Positions 36,151 through 50,713 of a stretch of DNA of 64,000 nt are shown here, one piece after another. This DNA is from Triops longicaudatus (taxonomy: Eukaryota > Arthropoda > Branchiopoda > Notostraca > Triopsidae), in contig JAGQDJ010000150.1 in the NCBI GenBank assembly GCA_022885665.1, positions 1-64,000 of the forward strand, given 5' to 3'. The notes beneath the pieces are model-generated. The model did not search any database, was not told the origin of the DNA, and was given only the letters and a program-made list of their open reading frames with translations. A program made the translations under genes and the position numbers. The stretch's first letter is position 1, and every line of letters begins with the position of its first letter.

Positions 36151-39052
36151 TCATTTGCCATACAAAAACTTCGTACAATAGGCTGCGCATCGAGCGAATG
36201 GTCACGTCTGCGTTCGGTAGAGTGAATTGTTTGTTAGTCTGCGTTCATTTAAGTTAGGCTACACCATTAATTTGGACAAACAATTACATTAAAAATCATC
36301 GTCGAAACCGCTACAAATCGCTATTGGTTGCTCTTGTAATGGCTTCATTATGGCGAAATTTAGCTAAATAACAAAATAAATGTAGAAAAACTCTTATTAT
36401 GCTTGGTACATATTGTTACCCAACAATGAAAAGTGAGTAAGCTAAGGTTAACAGTTCCTGGATCTGTTGGCTTGACTGTTGTAAACCAACAATGAAAAGT
36501 TGGTGAGGAAAGCAGAACGTTGCGTGCACAAGGGGTTTTGGAGAGATGTCGGGATTGTAAAATATCCGTCAACAACGCTCTCCATCTCTTTCATTCTGTC
36601 AACGTTACGGTGTATTGCACTGGGCATATGCCTCTTTTTGACAAAAGTTGTTCAAGGCTTGTATACTTGTCCAATCTGGCCAAAGCTATACCAAGCGAGA
36701 GGGAATGAAGAATAAGCTCAAGAGGGTCCTTAATGGGCCCCACTTGTCGTCAACTTCCCTCCTAATCCGTCATGGACTCCCGGGCCACTGTTAGGCCTGG
36801 CTGCGGTCACCCCTTTCCTTTCGTGCGCTGCAAGCTGGGCCAAAAGCCAAAGCCATGACCTCTTCTTTGAAACTTGCATATGCGGTTGAATAATAAAATC
36901 AACGTCAATCCTAGCAGCTGCTTAACCGTACACCGGTGCATACGTCATCGACCCTATGACTAGGGCGGAAGAAAAATCACGTTTGCGAGCAAACAGTGAA
37001 TTCGACGAGTATTCACGAAATTTTGTTTCATCAAGCTTCGGGCACAGCGTTCTTTTTAAGCCGAGTTGCATCTATAAACAAAGTGAACAACCCAGATATT
37101 TTCTACTCACTGTTACGTCAACCCCTACTTTCGATCATAATCTACTTCTGATCTCTAAACACTATTTCTGCTAAACCTGCCACGATGCCGTGATTTTCGG
37201 GTCACTTTCATTTCAAACTTTGTTGTTTTCGCAAAATTTTCTGTGAAATTTCATCTAACCTAGTCATTGGCCCAACCACTTTTCTTCCACGAACAAAATA
37301 AATCTCCTCACAGTGGCAAATCGAGAAAATCTTTGCTTGTAAAGCTGCGTGCAAAGCTTCTGGCTACGGATGTCATTTAAATGAGCTAATACGCCGTTTC
37401 TCTTGTACACATAACCCCCTTTGCCCTTTTGGGCGGGCAACCTCCATCGGAACCGACATTTTCCGACGACCTCTGACCTCTTTAACGTGACTGGGCGCAA
37501 CACAGCCTTTGCACGACTTTTAACTTCCAGCGCTGAAACTTAATGGCCTTTTTCCTCCCCAATTTTCCTTTTTTTTCTTCGTTCGTTAGAGTTTTCAAGG
37601 TCACATGTCCCGTAAAGACTAACGTAAATGTATATGTAGTCCAACAGCAACACTTTCTGTTTCTGTTTAGTGGTCACGGTCTGTTTAAATTAGCCTGACA
37701 CCCTACTTGGCCCTTTCTACACATGCCACCCATACACCGAAGTTTCTCATTTGACTGGTTTTAAGTTCCTTGCCCATCTTTAATGTTTTAAATGTGACAA
37801 CTTTATGTCTAACAGATAGGAACAACCTTATCCTTAATGCTCTGCGCATATCGTCTTCTGCACAAGACCAATTTCACGCCACATAAATATTTTCATAACT
37901 TCTTCCTAATTAGTCCCTCAATTTCTCCCCTTTAAAAAGCTGTAGCTATTTCAGAACTTCGTTTCCCTTACAGTGTTTGCGACATTTATGGCTTAAACAT
38001 CCCCATTACATGATTATTGCCAATTTCAGTGCATGAATAAGAGTCAGTAATAAGAACAACTTTACTGACGCTCATAGAAGAAAGTAAATAAATAAGAATA
38101 CATAACAGGAACTGATTGTAAGCCGCATATTACCACAAAGAAAAAGCTAAAGTAAAGGAATAAAAATACAATGTACAAACCTGTCACTTTAGCGTTTTGG
38201 TCACACGGTGTTCTTGGTATACTTTAGACCAAGTATTTTTTAAATATTGATTTACAAAAGAAATTAAGCTAAAGTTTTATTACCAACGAACCGGAAGGAG
38301 CAAAGCTCTCCCAGATCACTCGTCTCTCCAAGCAAGGCCATTCAAAAAATCCGTTGGGTTGGATGACAACTCTTTGCCATGGTTCGGATGTGTGACGACG
38401 GACGAATGAACTGGAAAACACTCTCTCCTCCTCCTCCACTTGAAAACTTTTGTAATTCTCCCCCTAAGAAATGAGAATTTTAAAGTTCCGGTTCTGAAAC
38501 TCTCGGGTACTCAAAGGCTTGCAGACTTGTGAAATTACTGAGATGTGAAGAAAACAGTTGAGCCAGCACTGACAGATGGGACCACACAGCCCACATTCGC
38601 ACTCCCGTACCCCGCCCTCCCCACCTCTTTCTAACATCCCCTACAATCCGAGTCATTTTTAGTCGATCCGCTAGGACGCCATTTGGGATTAGCAATGGAT
38701 TGCCCAAGTCACTTAGGAGAGACCATAGGCTGAAAACATTTAGCTATGGAGTGCCGTTCCATATGTCACCATATATGCTTGTTCATATGTTATGGCTTAT
38801 ATGTCGTTCCTTGGATTCCCTTCATTTTTCACTCTCTCTTGGGTTCTGAAGTACTTGAGGTCAATCTTCTTAACACGGTACAAGAGGTTCCGTGCTGTGT
38901 GATTCCATGCACGAAGCATATTAAGTAGCCATATGTACGAAAATATCATGAAGTAAAGGTAGTAAAGTATAAACATACAACAAAGACATGAACTTTTTCT
39001 TTCACTTTTTTTTTCTATGTATAGATATGAATCGTTAAGTCTCTCTTTGCAG

Positions 39053-39137
39053 GCGCTTCAAAGACGTATAACCGCCGAAGTGGCGACTGCTGTACGTACA
39101 ACTGCACCTTATCACATATGGACCCTCATGGGCCAAG
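39053..39137 (+). other. Isolated exon-like segment, unidentified
   Basis: A strong acceptor (ctctctttgcag) precedes 85 bases encoding ALQRRITAEVATAVRTTAPY and a further HIWTLMGQ, closed by a donor caag|gtatcc in phase 1. Composition is more coding-like than its surroundings. I do not recognise the peptide and found no partner exons. Confidence 0.2.
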
Positions 39138-41859
39138 GTATCCTTCGCAATGTGCCTGAGTTGCCCACATCCTGCTACCCGTATATGCATATTCCACCGG
39201 TCACAGAACTCTAATGTTGCCAAAGCCCACATGTGTGACTCGTGTGAGGGTTGCTACACGGATCAATGCAACAACGTCATAGGCAGATTCTTAACTGGAA
39301 GAAGGGGAAACAAAAAAAGCAAACTTTTGCAGCATGCCCCACACACACATGTCACATGACACAGCTGGCCACACCTGGAGCGTTTGTCGCCACCCTCATG
39401 TCTCCTAAATCAAGAAATAGCGTCTTTAAGAAAACCTCAAATTTCATTTCTTCTTTAAGCAATTAGCTAACAATGAAACCATTCCTCATGTTGCAATCGC
39501 CCTATCTCAAGCCAACGTGCCAAGCGGTCAGCAATTATATTTTCTCTTCTACTTGTGTCATTCAGTACGTATCTCATATTTCGGCGACCGGGAAGAAAAA
39601 TCTCTTGCTGCGATCACCAAGTGCGGGGCAGTCAACGTTTTAGAGTTAAGACACCGAAAAAGTCTCTTAACCATGGATGTTTTGAATTCTAAATCAGAGC
39701 TTGCCAGCAAGTTAAAAATTGGTTCTCCTGTTTCAACCGAAAAGTTCCTGCTCCCATTGCTACCACCGAATCGATGCAGATTCTACTAGTAGCCACTGTT
39801 ATAGCGTGAGTGTTCCATCCAGAGGAAATTGCGGTGACGCAGTTCACAATAAGTTTTTGTTCTGGAGGAAAACTCGAATTCAAGCAACAAAGATGGACAA
39901 CTAACGACGACAACTTTCCTTTTCCAGATCACTCTAACTTTAAATAACGCCAAATTAACTGCAATAATGAACTAGGTTGAAAACTCGTAAATTTGTTGAT
40001 ATGCAGTCAACTGGAAGTAAATCCGAAAGAAATCAACCATTTAAAGTGAAAAATTTGCAGCATACCGGACAAGAAGGCTTCAATTCCAATCTCCGCATTA
40101 TGAAGTACAAAAAATTTTGGAGTAACAAAATTAAAGAAAAAAGTTGGACAGATAAAGGTGGCGTCAAGTAAATCAAGACCGGATAAGGGGGTAGCGGATA
40201 AGGACAAGGGGGCTTTACAGCAGTTTTCATATAAGGATGACCCGGAAGTTCCGTACGCAGATATGCGAATAGTGCTTTTTTTCTGTCGTTCACCACAGTG
40301 GAGTTCGGTATAAACGAATCACTTCTTTTCCCGCCCTAAAAGCTGACAAAACGATAACAACGAAGCATCTCATCTCCCATTTAGGGGCGGAGCTGGGGCC
40401 CCACAAAGCCGAAAACTATGAAAAACGAAACGTCCACGTTTAGGTTTTTGTGGTCGTGTGGAGCCATGCAGGATTGACTAATGAGTTATTGGAGTTAGGG
40501 AACACACATAAAAACACGTGCCCCGTACCGCTGTAACCTCTTGTTTTTCTCTGGCCTGAATGTACTGTAGGAAGGGGTGCAAAAAAACACCTTTTTTTCG
40601 GTTAACTGACGAGGGGAAAAGTTAACTTTTTTAAGAGTCACGCCTCCGGGGCCAAAGTCGAGACAATGAACCATAAGCGTGTACGTATGTGTGTGAGTCT
40701 GTGTTAGGGTTAATCGAAAGCAGGGTTACATTAAAATCCTACTATATACTACATGTTGTTCCGTGTCAGCAAGTCATGATGGATGGCTCCGTGTCCGTGA
40801 TTATAACAGATGCCTTGCCAACAGCTGGGGAGAAAACAAAAAACCCACACACACCGAAATTATACATGCTGTATTAAAAATTTTTCCGGAGAATTTTCAT
40901 ATTTCTTCAGGCGATCCAAAAACTCCAGAATGGTCTTTTTTTCGTCTCAATTGCCCCATCCTTTTCCGAAGCTCAATACCTGAAAAAACTAATTCTTAAG
41001 CTTCGTGTAAGGCACAAAAAGATAATGCAAACCTCAACATTGCCTCGAAAAAATCAGTAAAATATAAAAAGAGCTAAAGAATTCCAAGTTCGTTTAAGGT
41101 TCAAAAATGGGAAATGTATACCTTTTTGCTACCCTCCCCCCCTCCCTTGATTTGCTTGTTTCCCATCCGCTTTCAGTGGGTAGAACCTGTACTGGAAAAT
41201 TAATGACAAAAAGAGAAAACTAACGATTTCCAAATTCGTTTTCAAAATAAATAAAAGAAGGTAACAGAAAAAGAACTGAAGGCTTTTGGTTTCGAGATTA
41301 GAAAACAAGCATGAAAAAATACGCATAAAATGTACTAACAATTTTTCGATCTTACCAGGAAAGATCGAAAAAATATAAAAGAGACCTCTTCACTACAAAG
41401 AAGGCTTTGAGTTCTGTGAAACGCGGATAGATTTCTAGACGCTGTATGACCGGGAAACTTCGCGTCAATCAAGTAATTCACCCGATTCGAGGAAAGGGAG
41501 ACAACTTTTTATAAGGGGATAGACTATAAAAGGTTGTGGGAGACTTCCATAAATGAGAGAAACTCCTTCAATAGACATGGAGGGTAAGGATATAAAAATC
41601 AAAGTTCCATGATGGGTCTCGGTTGGGTATGCGGCACCGATTTCATTGCCGGTTATAAAACATATTCCATAGACTTACTCCAACTCTTAGGCATTACTAC
41701 GAGCCCAAAAATATCGCCAAGTCATAAAAAAAAATCTGGAAATATTGCTTCGCCCACAGAAAACTTCCAAAGACAAAATATAGGGCCTGGGGGCTTTTTA
41801 TTGGCCCAGTTTTCACCCCCAACGACAGTTAAAGAAAGGTGGGTCGTTGAACAGTAGCC

Positions 41860-42510
41860 ATCTTATCCGGCCCGGCTCGAAAAAGCTTCAAAATTTTCGC
41901 CAAGTTAAGAAATGTTCAGGCATTCGTGATGCCCTTTTAATCGAAACTTACAGGAATGAATCTCAAAGTACTTCCGAGATGCTAAATAAACACAGAAGAC
42001 ACATAGAAGCCATTTATCCTGCCTGTCCGCGGAAGAGCACTAAAAGCCAAACTGTAACGATTACAGAAAAAAAAAAATACTGGGATGTGCTCTCTTATTC
42101 GGCCTGTACGGATTGAACGCGGGAAGTATCTCTAAATCTGTAAAACACTGAAAGTAAGAATTCTCTTATCCGGTCTCTCTAAAAGAATGAAAATTCTTTA
42201 AGATCCTCCTACACAATTGGTGGCAGTCGAATCTCCATTATCTATGTAATGGGAATGACGCTGAAAGATCCTTCTAGTTTCCACCAAAGTGAAGAAAAGC
42301 TTAACAAGTCCTCCCATCGGGTTTTCCGACAATTAACTGGAATAAAAAAAAAATCAGGCAAGCAAGAAAAAATGGTACGAGTAGATGTTCTCGTATGGCG
42401 GTTTGTACGAGCATGAAAGTAATAAGGCCTTCAAAATGCTCGTAAAGTGAAGAAAAGTCTCCGAAGCTCTCGTATCCGGCCAGTATGCGAGCCTGAAAAA
42501 GCATCAGGGT
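41860..42510. repeat. Diverged repeated motif around TTATCCGGCC
   Basis: The words cttatccggcc, cttattcggcc, cttatccggtc, ctcgtatggcgg and ctcgtatccggcc occur at about 41868, 42093, 42167, 42388 and 42467. Each is followed within 30 bases by a cga/gcatgaaa-type word and an A-rich stretch. This is probably an old tandem array or subterminal repeats of a transposon. Confidence 0.4.
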
Positions 42511-45500
42511 ACCTGTATGGCGAAGAAAAAGGGTTAATTTTTTCTTCGGGTCTTAGCCTAAGTGATTCAGTATAGGACAAACTACCTGTGAAAACGGGAG
42601 AGGAAAAAGCAAAATAAAAAAGCTACGCATTTGTACAAAGTGTAGAAAAGGAGAGAGAGAGAGAAAATAACGACAATAACAGTCGTTTCCCACGTTTTAA
42701 GGCGCTGTGAGCGCACAAGCTTGGGAAAAACACCTGGTCCGTGGTTTTTCTTTCGGGGGGTTGAGGTGGTGGATCTTGGTTGTTTTTCCGGTGCAGAGGG
42801 GTTCGCAGGGTTCAATTAAGTGCTTCCTTAGGATGTCGCTCTCTTACTTGTAACCGTCGTCATCATTATCACGGTAAGCTTTGCCAGACAAGAAACACCT
42901 GAGACGGCTGGGAAACCACTACGTACACCAAAGACACGGAATACGAACGTTATCTATTACACTTGTAACAATGAAAACTTAGAGGATCATCTTGGCGATT
43001 GGCAACTGGAATGGTTCACTAACTTATCAAGAATGCAATAAGTCAAGCCAATGAAATTAACAAAAAAAATGTTAAAGAAGACGGAGAAGGCAATCACGCT
43101 CGTGACCGGATTTTGATGGGGAAAAGCCATGAAATTCGCAAAGCTCGTTACCCACGGGACCGAAAACACTGGGCAATTCATCTTCATCAAGACCAAATTT
43201 GGACTGTTTCCTATCATGGCAAGGGGGTCAGGAGGTCTGAGCGGGCTCAAAGGTTGTAGGAGCTTGAGAGCCAAGGAAATCGCTTCTTAATTCAGGCTGG
43301 CTAATGGGATGCGCACAGTAAGGCCCCCCGCTTTACGACTGTTTTAGTACCGTGATGTAGCGTCAAGTGGGGAAGTCTGTGAAAAGAAGTATACTTATGG
43401 GAAAAAAGTAATGTGTTGCAGCAAACTAAGCCTTTAGAGTCCAAGAATGACAGAACAGCGTCCAGTACATTACATTAAATGACATTTTTCACACTTTTGT
43501 TACTTTTTCCACTTGTATGATCAATTACAGCTTGGTGTCATCGAATGTTTGTTTTTCTTTTGTGGCAAACATTTGTTTTTCTTAGTTCCTTAGCATTATA
43601 GACTTTCGTTTACGGCAGACCTTTTCAAACACCAGCGTAAGAAATTAGTTCTTTGCTGGTATACGAAATATGAATAGTATGCGCAAAATGAGAAGTGTAA
43701 AGAGTTATTACGGGACTCGGTTAAAAAAGGGGTTTTCGTTAAATGTGTTCTGCGCATTTCGGCTAATTCTTAAATAAAGACAAAACAGAAAGTTTAAGTT
43801 CTGGAGAGTACTGTGCAAGGTCGAGTAAAATACTGACTGTTTTCTTCCGTACTGGCTTGTGTGAGTATTTTACTTTAAAGTACGCATTCAAAGTTATTTT
43901 ATTTGTGGAAAGTGACCTCCGTTTTTAGGAGAAAGAAAGAAATACAAGAGGTAAGGCGGGAAAAGAGTGAATTAAGCTTAAGACTTAAAATTCTTTTCCA
44001 CAGTCGCATTATGTTTTTTTCCACTTCCAACAGCCTTTACTTCTTCTGAAGTTTGATCTGTTCACAGTGTTTTCAGTGTTCAGGTCAGTTTTGGTTTCTT
44101 AGTTCAGTTTTCATTATTTACCCCCATCGCAAGTCACCTTCTCCGGAACACCGACGCGCTCGCCTCCAAAGACCTGTAAGCTATATCACGGGAAAAAGGT
44201 CAGAGATCGCGTGATAACTTTTGAAGCCCCAGTTTGCCTAGACGCATACGGCTTTGACTAGATTTTTATCTCAATCATGTTAAGAGTCATCTTTATAATT
44301 TCTTTCTAGTAAATCGTGGTGCTTCTAGCTGTCACAGTTACCTTTAGCAAGTGGAAAATTGAAGACACTGCAACTGTACCGAAAAAGTGCCTAATTAAAA
44401 ACAAAAAAATTGTTTTGCTATCCTACGAAAGCCTTTTCATAGCTGCACCTCTGGACATCTAGTTCATTACATCTACTCTTTTCTTATTAAAATGTTCAAG
44501 GTAACCCCAGTGGACGCTAAATTTGACTTCAGAGACGAACAAACCGGCTGACATTGACTTTAAGCACGAAAATAATTCCTGGAACTTCAGAGCTGTAATG
44601 CGATGTCCAAGAAATTATCTTCTGTATGCAATTCTTTTATAGCAGTACTCTAAGGCGAAATGAATATTTTCGCTGCTCGATCTGTTTTAAGTAATTCCAA
44701 TGAATGTATCGTAATATTCGCTATAAGTTTCCATCATCCTCGACTTGTGCTTAACTGAATTTCATTTATCTTATAAGGAGTTGAAATCTATGGTTTGAAA
44801 ATGTTACAATTCAAATTCATCAAAGTGATGTGAACTAAATGTATTGCAAAAAAAAACTATTCCTTAAGTGAATTTAATTTGACACGCATCTCTTTTGAAT
44901 TTACTGTAGTCTCTTAACGAAAAGAGGAAGTAACCGACAAGTTACACAGTTCAATCAAACTCCGCTCCATACAAACGCAGATTCGTACAACGAAGAGAGC
45001 AAGACAACACAAAAGGTTTCGTTGCTGGGAAACTATCATTGAACAGGGTTTGTGGGCAAGGTGAGTTATCTGCTGTAAAAAGACTTGGTCTATATTTATA
45101 TCCCAAGCAGAGCGAAGTGCAATTAAAGAGCTGAATATAGGCTCCTTAAGCAAGTCTGGCCCCTTGAGTCCTACACTCGGCAGGTGTTGAGCTTGACCCT
45201 TGAAGGATTCGTCTGTAACGTACTGTAGAGTAGATTACAGCTTGTATTTGGTTTCTCTTCAGGCCATTTTCCGACAAGGGATTTTTAAAAAGGGGTTAGC
45301 GGACCAGTCCAACGGAAAACGCTCAACTGGGTCCTCCTGACCTTGAGTAAGGTCATGGGACCGCGCTTCCACATGCAAAAAGTGTGGAGTATATGTGTGA
45401 GGGTCATTAGGTATTGTCAAGAGGAATTGTGTGACACAGGGCTAAGCTAAGATGCGTGGGAAAAGGAAGTGAGTGTGGGGAGAGATGCAAGGGAAACCTA

Positions 45501-48479
45501 CACGCAACACGATTTGGTGGGATTTTTAGTAAATCGTCCAAAGATTGTCCATTACATGACTCGGAAAGCTTCCCTGCGTGACCCCAGACCGCGTCATTTG
45601 CATTTTCGCTTTAAAAGGTCAACAATACCCTTAGTTATCTGCGTTCCAACCTTCAGGCTGTACTACGTATATATGCACACAATCTACTACGCATATTTTC
45701 ACGAGAGTGGGCATGATAAAGCGTAAGATAAACAAATCTAAGATTAATACGAAAGAAAAAGATTCAGTCATGTAACAAGCTCGCGCATTGTTGAAATACC
45801 GAACTTTGATTTTTTATAGCTCACCGGAAGAGAAAAAGTAGGAAAATATACTCCAGAATTCCAAGTCGTCGTACGTTAGGCTATCTTATCGGTTATAGTA
45901 AACGTATGTCACGCATAATGCACTTCTTATCAATTCACCTCTAAAAACCTTAGGACGACGATGATACACGGGTGACTCCACATGGTACGCACGCAATTAA
46001 GCAGTGAAAATGTTAACAAAACCTTCTTAAGAGGACAAAAAAAAAGAAGCATTGATCACGCTGTTTACAGAAAAATAAAGGAAATAGCTTATGAGGGAAA
46101 AGCAGCATTGGATTTTAAATCCAGGGCAAATTTCACAATAATGAAATTTAATTTTCATTTTCATGGTCATTTTGTATTTGTTGATATTAACCTATTTTAT
46201 TCAAGAAAAGATACTTTCTTTCTTCCAGTGGCCTCAAAATCAATAACTGAAAATAGCATCATTCGTTATTATAAAGATCCATAGGGTTTTTTGGTTCTTC
46301 GAATAAATTTCAGCTTTTCCATTTAAAAATAAAATTAAAAAGCTCAATGTTATATCGCCACGGCGAAATGGTGCTAGTATTGTATGAAACGGTGGCTAAA
46401 CGAGCTATCATTGATGTTGTGATTGCGCATCTGCTTTTTGAAGCTTTTCTTAAAGGGATACCGAGTAAAGCAAACCAAAGAAGCTTACTTCTCGTAAATC
46501 CTCAACGAACTGTTAGTCATTAATTAGGGGTAATTTACTTAAAAAACCACGAAGTAAAACCGAGTGTAAGCTCAATAAGGTTTTGTATATAAGCTTATTT
46601 TTCGTAAAAAATTAATCACTAGGTCTTTTGCAAATGTACACATTATTGTAAAATGAATGGCTTTCAATTAATTTTTACAGCAATAAGTAAATAAAGTGCA
46701 ACCCGCACATGCAAATAGGCTGAGGGCAGTATTCAAATGTGCGGAGTATTCAAAAATACGACATTTTTGCAAACAGCATTGTTTCTTTTTGGACCGTGCA
46801 GCTTCCCTCTTTTAACTCTGCGACTAAACACAAACTTGACAAATCGGCTTAATTAGTACGTAGGTTTAAAGGGTGAAAGGTGATGGTGAAGGGCTCTAGC
46901 TCTCTTTGCACATAAGTACTTTCAAAAATTTGCGCAGAATATTGTGACTTTCTGCTGTCAAAGTTCATTGCCAAAGCGCCGTATTCATTTTAGACGACGT
47001 TTAGCATTGAAATGTTTTTCAAAGAAGCGAAATTTTCAATTATCCATTATTCAATAAAAAGAAGTAGGCTTACACTGCACTAACGGGCTTAAAATGGAAC
47101 CTTCAAATTTTCATTTAATTGTGCGGAATGTTCAAATAACATTATTTAATTAATTTGGAGATTAATTTGGATTTAATTAATTAGGTTCTACATTTTAAAA
47201 TTTTGCTTTATCGGGTCTGTTTGTAAAAATAAAAAATTATCATTTGCCAAAACAATTTGTGAACGAGTTTCAAACTCGGCCCTTTTATATTTCAACAATT
47301 CTATTTAAAATTGCATTTAAAAGTTCTTGCTAGACCTCGATATAAGCTAGATTTTCCTTTCCAGTGCTAGTGTAAACTGATTAATAACGTGATTAAACTC
47401 TGAACTTAACCATTTAATTTTAACTCAATTAAGTTAAAGCATTATTCTCAGTGGAGAATAACGTGAAACTTTCTTATTTGCGTATATGAGGTACCTACGC
47501 TAATAGTCCTTGTTTGCATTCAATGTTCTGAAAGCCGTGCGCCTGGTAAATTTACCATCTGATAAAAGTTATCGATTACGGGTGGCCAGTGGTTTGCCGC
47601 GTTTAAAACATAAAGCATATGGAACCCACAGCATTGCTACCCATTAAGTTGCGGGGAGGAAAGGGGTAAAAACTACCTTCTGTTGCGGTTGGACGCTCAG
47701 CTAGAGCATATGGCGAGTACAGGGGGGAAGGAAAATGAAATTAAAAGCATTAGAGCAACAGACTTACAAGCCTGCTCTCGGCTTATTGGATTCGTCAGTA
47801 AATGTATAGCAAATGCTCACCAGCTTAGCACGCAAAAGGTCTGGTCTCGATCAAGGCTTGACCTCGCTTGACCCGAGTGGCCCGTAGCGTGACCTGACGC
47901 TACTGCCATACGCTTAAGGAAGGGATCACGCCATGGGAGGTGTCAAGTAACTGCCATTGAGCAGAATTATAGCGTATACAACACAGACACAGACGCTCAT
48001 CGGGGTCCTAATAAAGTGAACAACAATGCGCCGGACCGACCACTGGAAGGTAATTAAAGTACTGTCACCCTATGGTTTGAAGGAGCTTACTACCTCGGTA
48101 GACACGGACACGCCCATTTGGTCTGGGATGGACGGGCAGCCTGAGGCAGCCTCCCATATTGAAATCGGAGTCACCTTTCTGGCTATTTGCTGTATTTAGA
48201 CAAATTGATCATGGCAGCTTAATCGCTGATCAATCATCCTCGACTAGCGTCAGTGCATATGTTCTCCTTTATTTTCATTACTAAGAAGTTCCTACAAAAC
48301 CTCAAGCCTTGTCAATGAATAAATGGATAAACTGACGACGTCAACACAAAAAGCAAAATGATCACGCTTGATTCCTTAATCTTCATTTTATTTTGTCCTT
48401 TCGCAGGCCAAAAACATCAAGTCGATCTGGAGGTACAATTCTAATCCACGCCCCTCGGTTCCCTTCCTTTGCATATCTA

Positions 48480-48720
48480 CCTGCTCTCACCTGATTAAAC
48501 TAACCTAAAATAACATAACAATCTAACAGAGGCTAACATAACGTGTAGTTTACCTAGCTTAACCTAACTTAACACAATCGAACCTAAAGCAGCATAATAT
48601 AACGAACCGTAGCTAGCTTGGCTGAACCTAACGCAACCTATAGCTGAAACTAATCTAAACCAATTGATCTGAACTTCGCTAGAACTACCTCAACCTAAAT
48701 TATCTTGTTCTACCCCAATA
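48480..48720. repeat. Degenerate TTAGG-like tract D
   Basis: Same vocabulary in the opposite sense: CTAACCTAAAATAAC, CTTAACCTAACTTAACAC, AACCTAACGCAACC. Confidence 0.6.
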
Positions 48721-48869
48721 AATGCATATTCAGGACTACAGGAAAGTTATTTTAAACGTTGAGTTGAGTCGTTATTTTTTTTTCGTCTAGATTAGATCAA
48801 GGTAAATTAAGTTACAACTTAAAAACAATTTGGCCCACAAAAGCGCTTGTGAAGAAAGAGAGGGTGTAT

Positions 48870-48950
48870 AGTAGAATATCGTTATAGCGAACTTCCCAGC
48901 GCCAGGAAGAAATTGTCGGTATATCCATAGTTCGTTATATCTAACTCTTT
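48870..48950. mobile_element. pogo/Tigger-like terminal debris
   Basis: Contains atatcgttatagcgaactt and gtcggtatatccatagttc followed by gttatatcta. Alternating CGTTATA and CGAAC/GTTCG words are characteristic of the ends of pogo-like Tc1/mariner elements. Similar words recur at 63835-63945. Confidence 0.4.
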
Positions 48951-50713
48951 TTACGTGCATTTCTTTAAGCTCGGAACCTAAAAATCTGTTCATTGTAGCC
49001 AGCAAATCGTTACCAAAGGGGTTCATTGTAATGAGACTGTACTTCGTAATAAAAAGCATACGCCTTATTTATTATAAGCTCAAGACAAATAAACTCTAAA
49101 GGTAAGTCTTTTATTTTAAGACATGTTAGATCAACAAGAAAAGCACATATTCCGACTAATTCAGGTGAGAAGCAGTTCGAAATATATGATTTACAATACA
49201 TTTTTAAGCCGCCTAGTAGACTTCAGCTCATGGAAAGCTCATTAAACGAATTTTGACTTCGAAGTGTTACGCAATTTCTCAACAAACTAGATTTATTTTT
49301 TAAGACAGAGCCACATGATTCAACTTTAAATTTTTCATGCAATCTCAGGATAACTCGAAGAGCAAACTGATCCAATAATTTACAAACCAAATTGAAGAAA
49401 ATCTTCAATTTGATCCATTTGGGTCATGAGAAGCGTGAAGTTTTTCGACATTATCGAAACCATTTCAGGGTTTCTAGGTCAAGATCACTACAAAGAGATT
49501 CACAACCAACTTCTCCCTCTCATCAGTTTTCCAAGATCGATTCCCACAAGAGCATGCCTAGAGAAAACGCGTGTGACCCTAAAGGAACGATGACTTCAAT
49601 ATGAGGGCATTTCGCTTCGACACCATATGCAGTTTAAAATTTTCAAGCCAACATTTTAATTGTGAAGCCTTTTATTTTTGTGAAGCTTTTAATTGCGAAG
49701 CTTTTTTGTCGGTTTAAAAAAGTCTGGTAATGTAACTTTAAGGCATTGTGAAGTTCAACCAAAAATGTCAACCGTAGTCCCATAGAATCAAACTCATTTG
49801 AAGAGGCTTTAAATCAGGCAGCATTAAAAAAAATGTAGATACCAGACTCTTTCTGTTGTAAATTTTCTTTCGCAATGTAATTTCTATTTTCGTTTTCAAG
49901 TCAAGTTCACAGTCAACTTGAAGTTTGCCCCGAAGGTCAGGGGCGTTCTGTGTGTGTCTGACTCATCAATAGACTATATTTAGAAACCTACCTATGACGC
50001 AAAGGTAGCACGTAAAAGGGTTTCCCTTCAGACACCGTATGTTTGGCAACAAACCTTGTCTACAAGAAGATGGCCCCTACTACAATTTTCCTTTTTTTCG
50101 TCTTGACTGTTGAGTCTCGAAGGAAAGCACGTGGTCGGCGTAAAAATTCGAGCCTGAGCCTCCCCCCTTTTGCCGTCGTCTAGGCCGGAAGTTTATATTC
50201 TTGAACCTGTTCTGGGTAACACTGGTGGCTTGTAAGAAGAGCAACAGATGCGAGGTCAACCCCGACGCAAAGTTCGAGTCTAAACACGCAGAGGTTATGG
50301 CCTATGGGCCAGATTTAGCGTCGCGGGAAGCTCAAGATGAGGGGTTCATTGTCGCAGTCCCGACGGAAGCAACAAAAGACGGCCACGGAAAAAGGACTCC
50401 CCCGCATCCGGCGACACAGGAGTCACTTGTTCTTCCCCCTACAACCACTACCACCATAGACCTTGAGGCTATGAGCTAATTGTGGAGGAGACTCGCCAGG
50501 AACTTCTGTGAGTTACACACGCATAGGGAAAGTCACATAATAACACAAGATATGACCCAAGAGACTAAAGCTAGGAAAAGACGTCCAGCAGAAACAGCGG
50601 GTAGGCGTAGGATTACGTTTTAAAGCCTTGTCGAAGCTTCAGTCGACCATCTTGGCACACGTCGGATGTCCAAGACATCTGGCAGGTAGCTATAAAAGAC
50701 TGTAATGGGTTCG

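Larger units (their letters stand above)
32586..48479. other. Gene-poor region, middle part
   Basis: No gene recognised. It contains tract C (about 35780-36150), a short duplicated word ccaacaatgaaaagt (36421 and 36487), an isolated exon-like segment (39053-39137) and repeated TTATCCGG-type motifs (41.8-42.5 kb). A repeated word gtgcgga-t-ttcaaa occurs near 46740 and 47121. Open frames such as 45982-46284 lack domains and are AT-biased. Confidence 0.55.

Noticed and set aside
42654..42664. GA microsatellite
   Set aside because: Only about five dinucleotide units; ordinary.
45982..46284. 100-codon open frame
   Set aside because: AT-rich with low-complexity HF repeats and no recognisable family.
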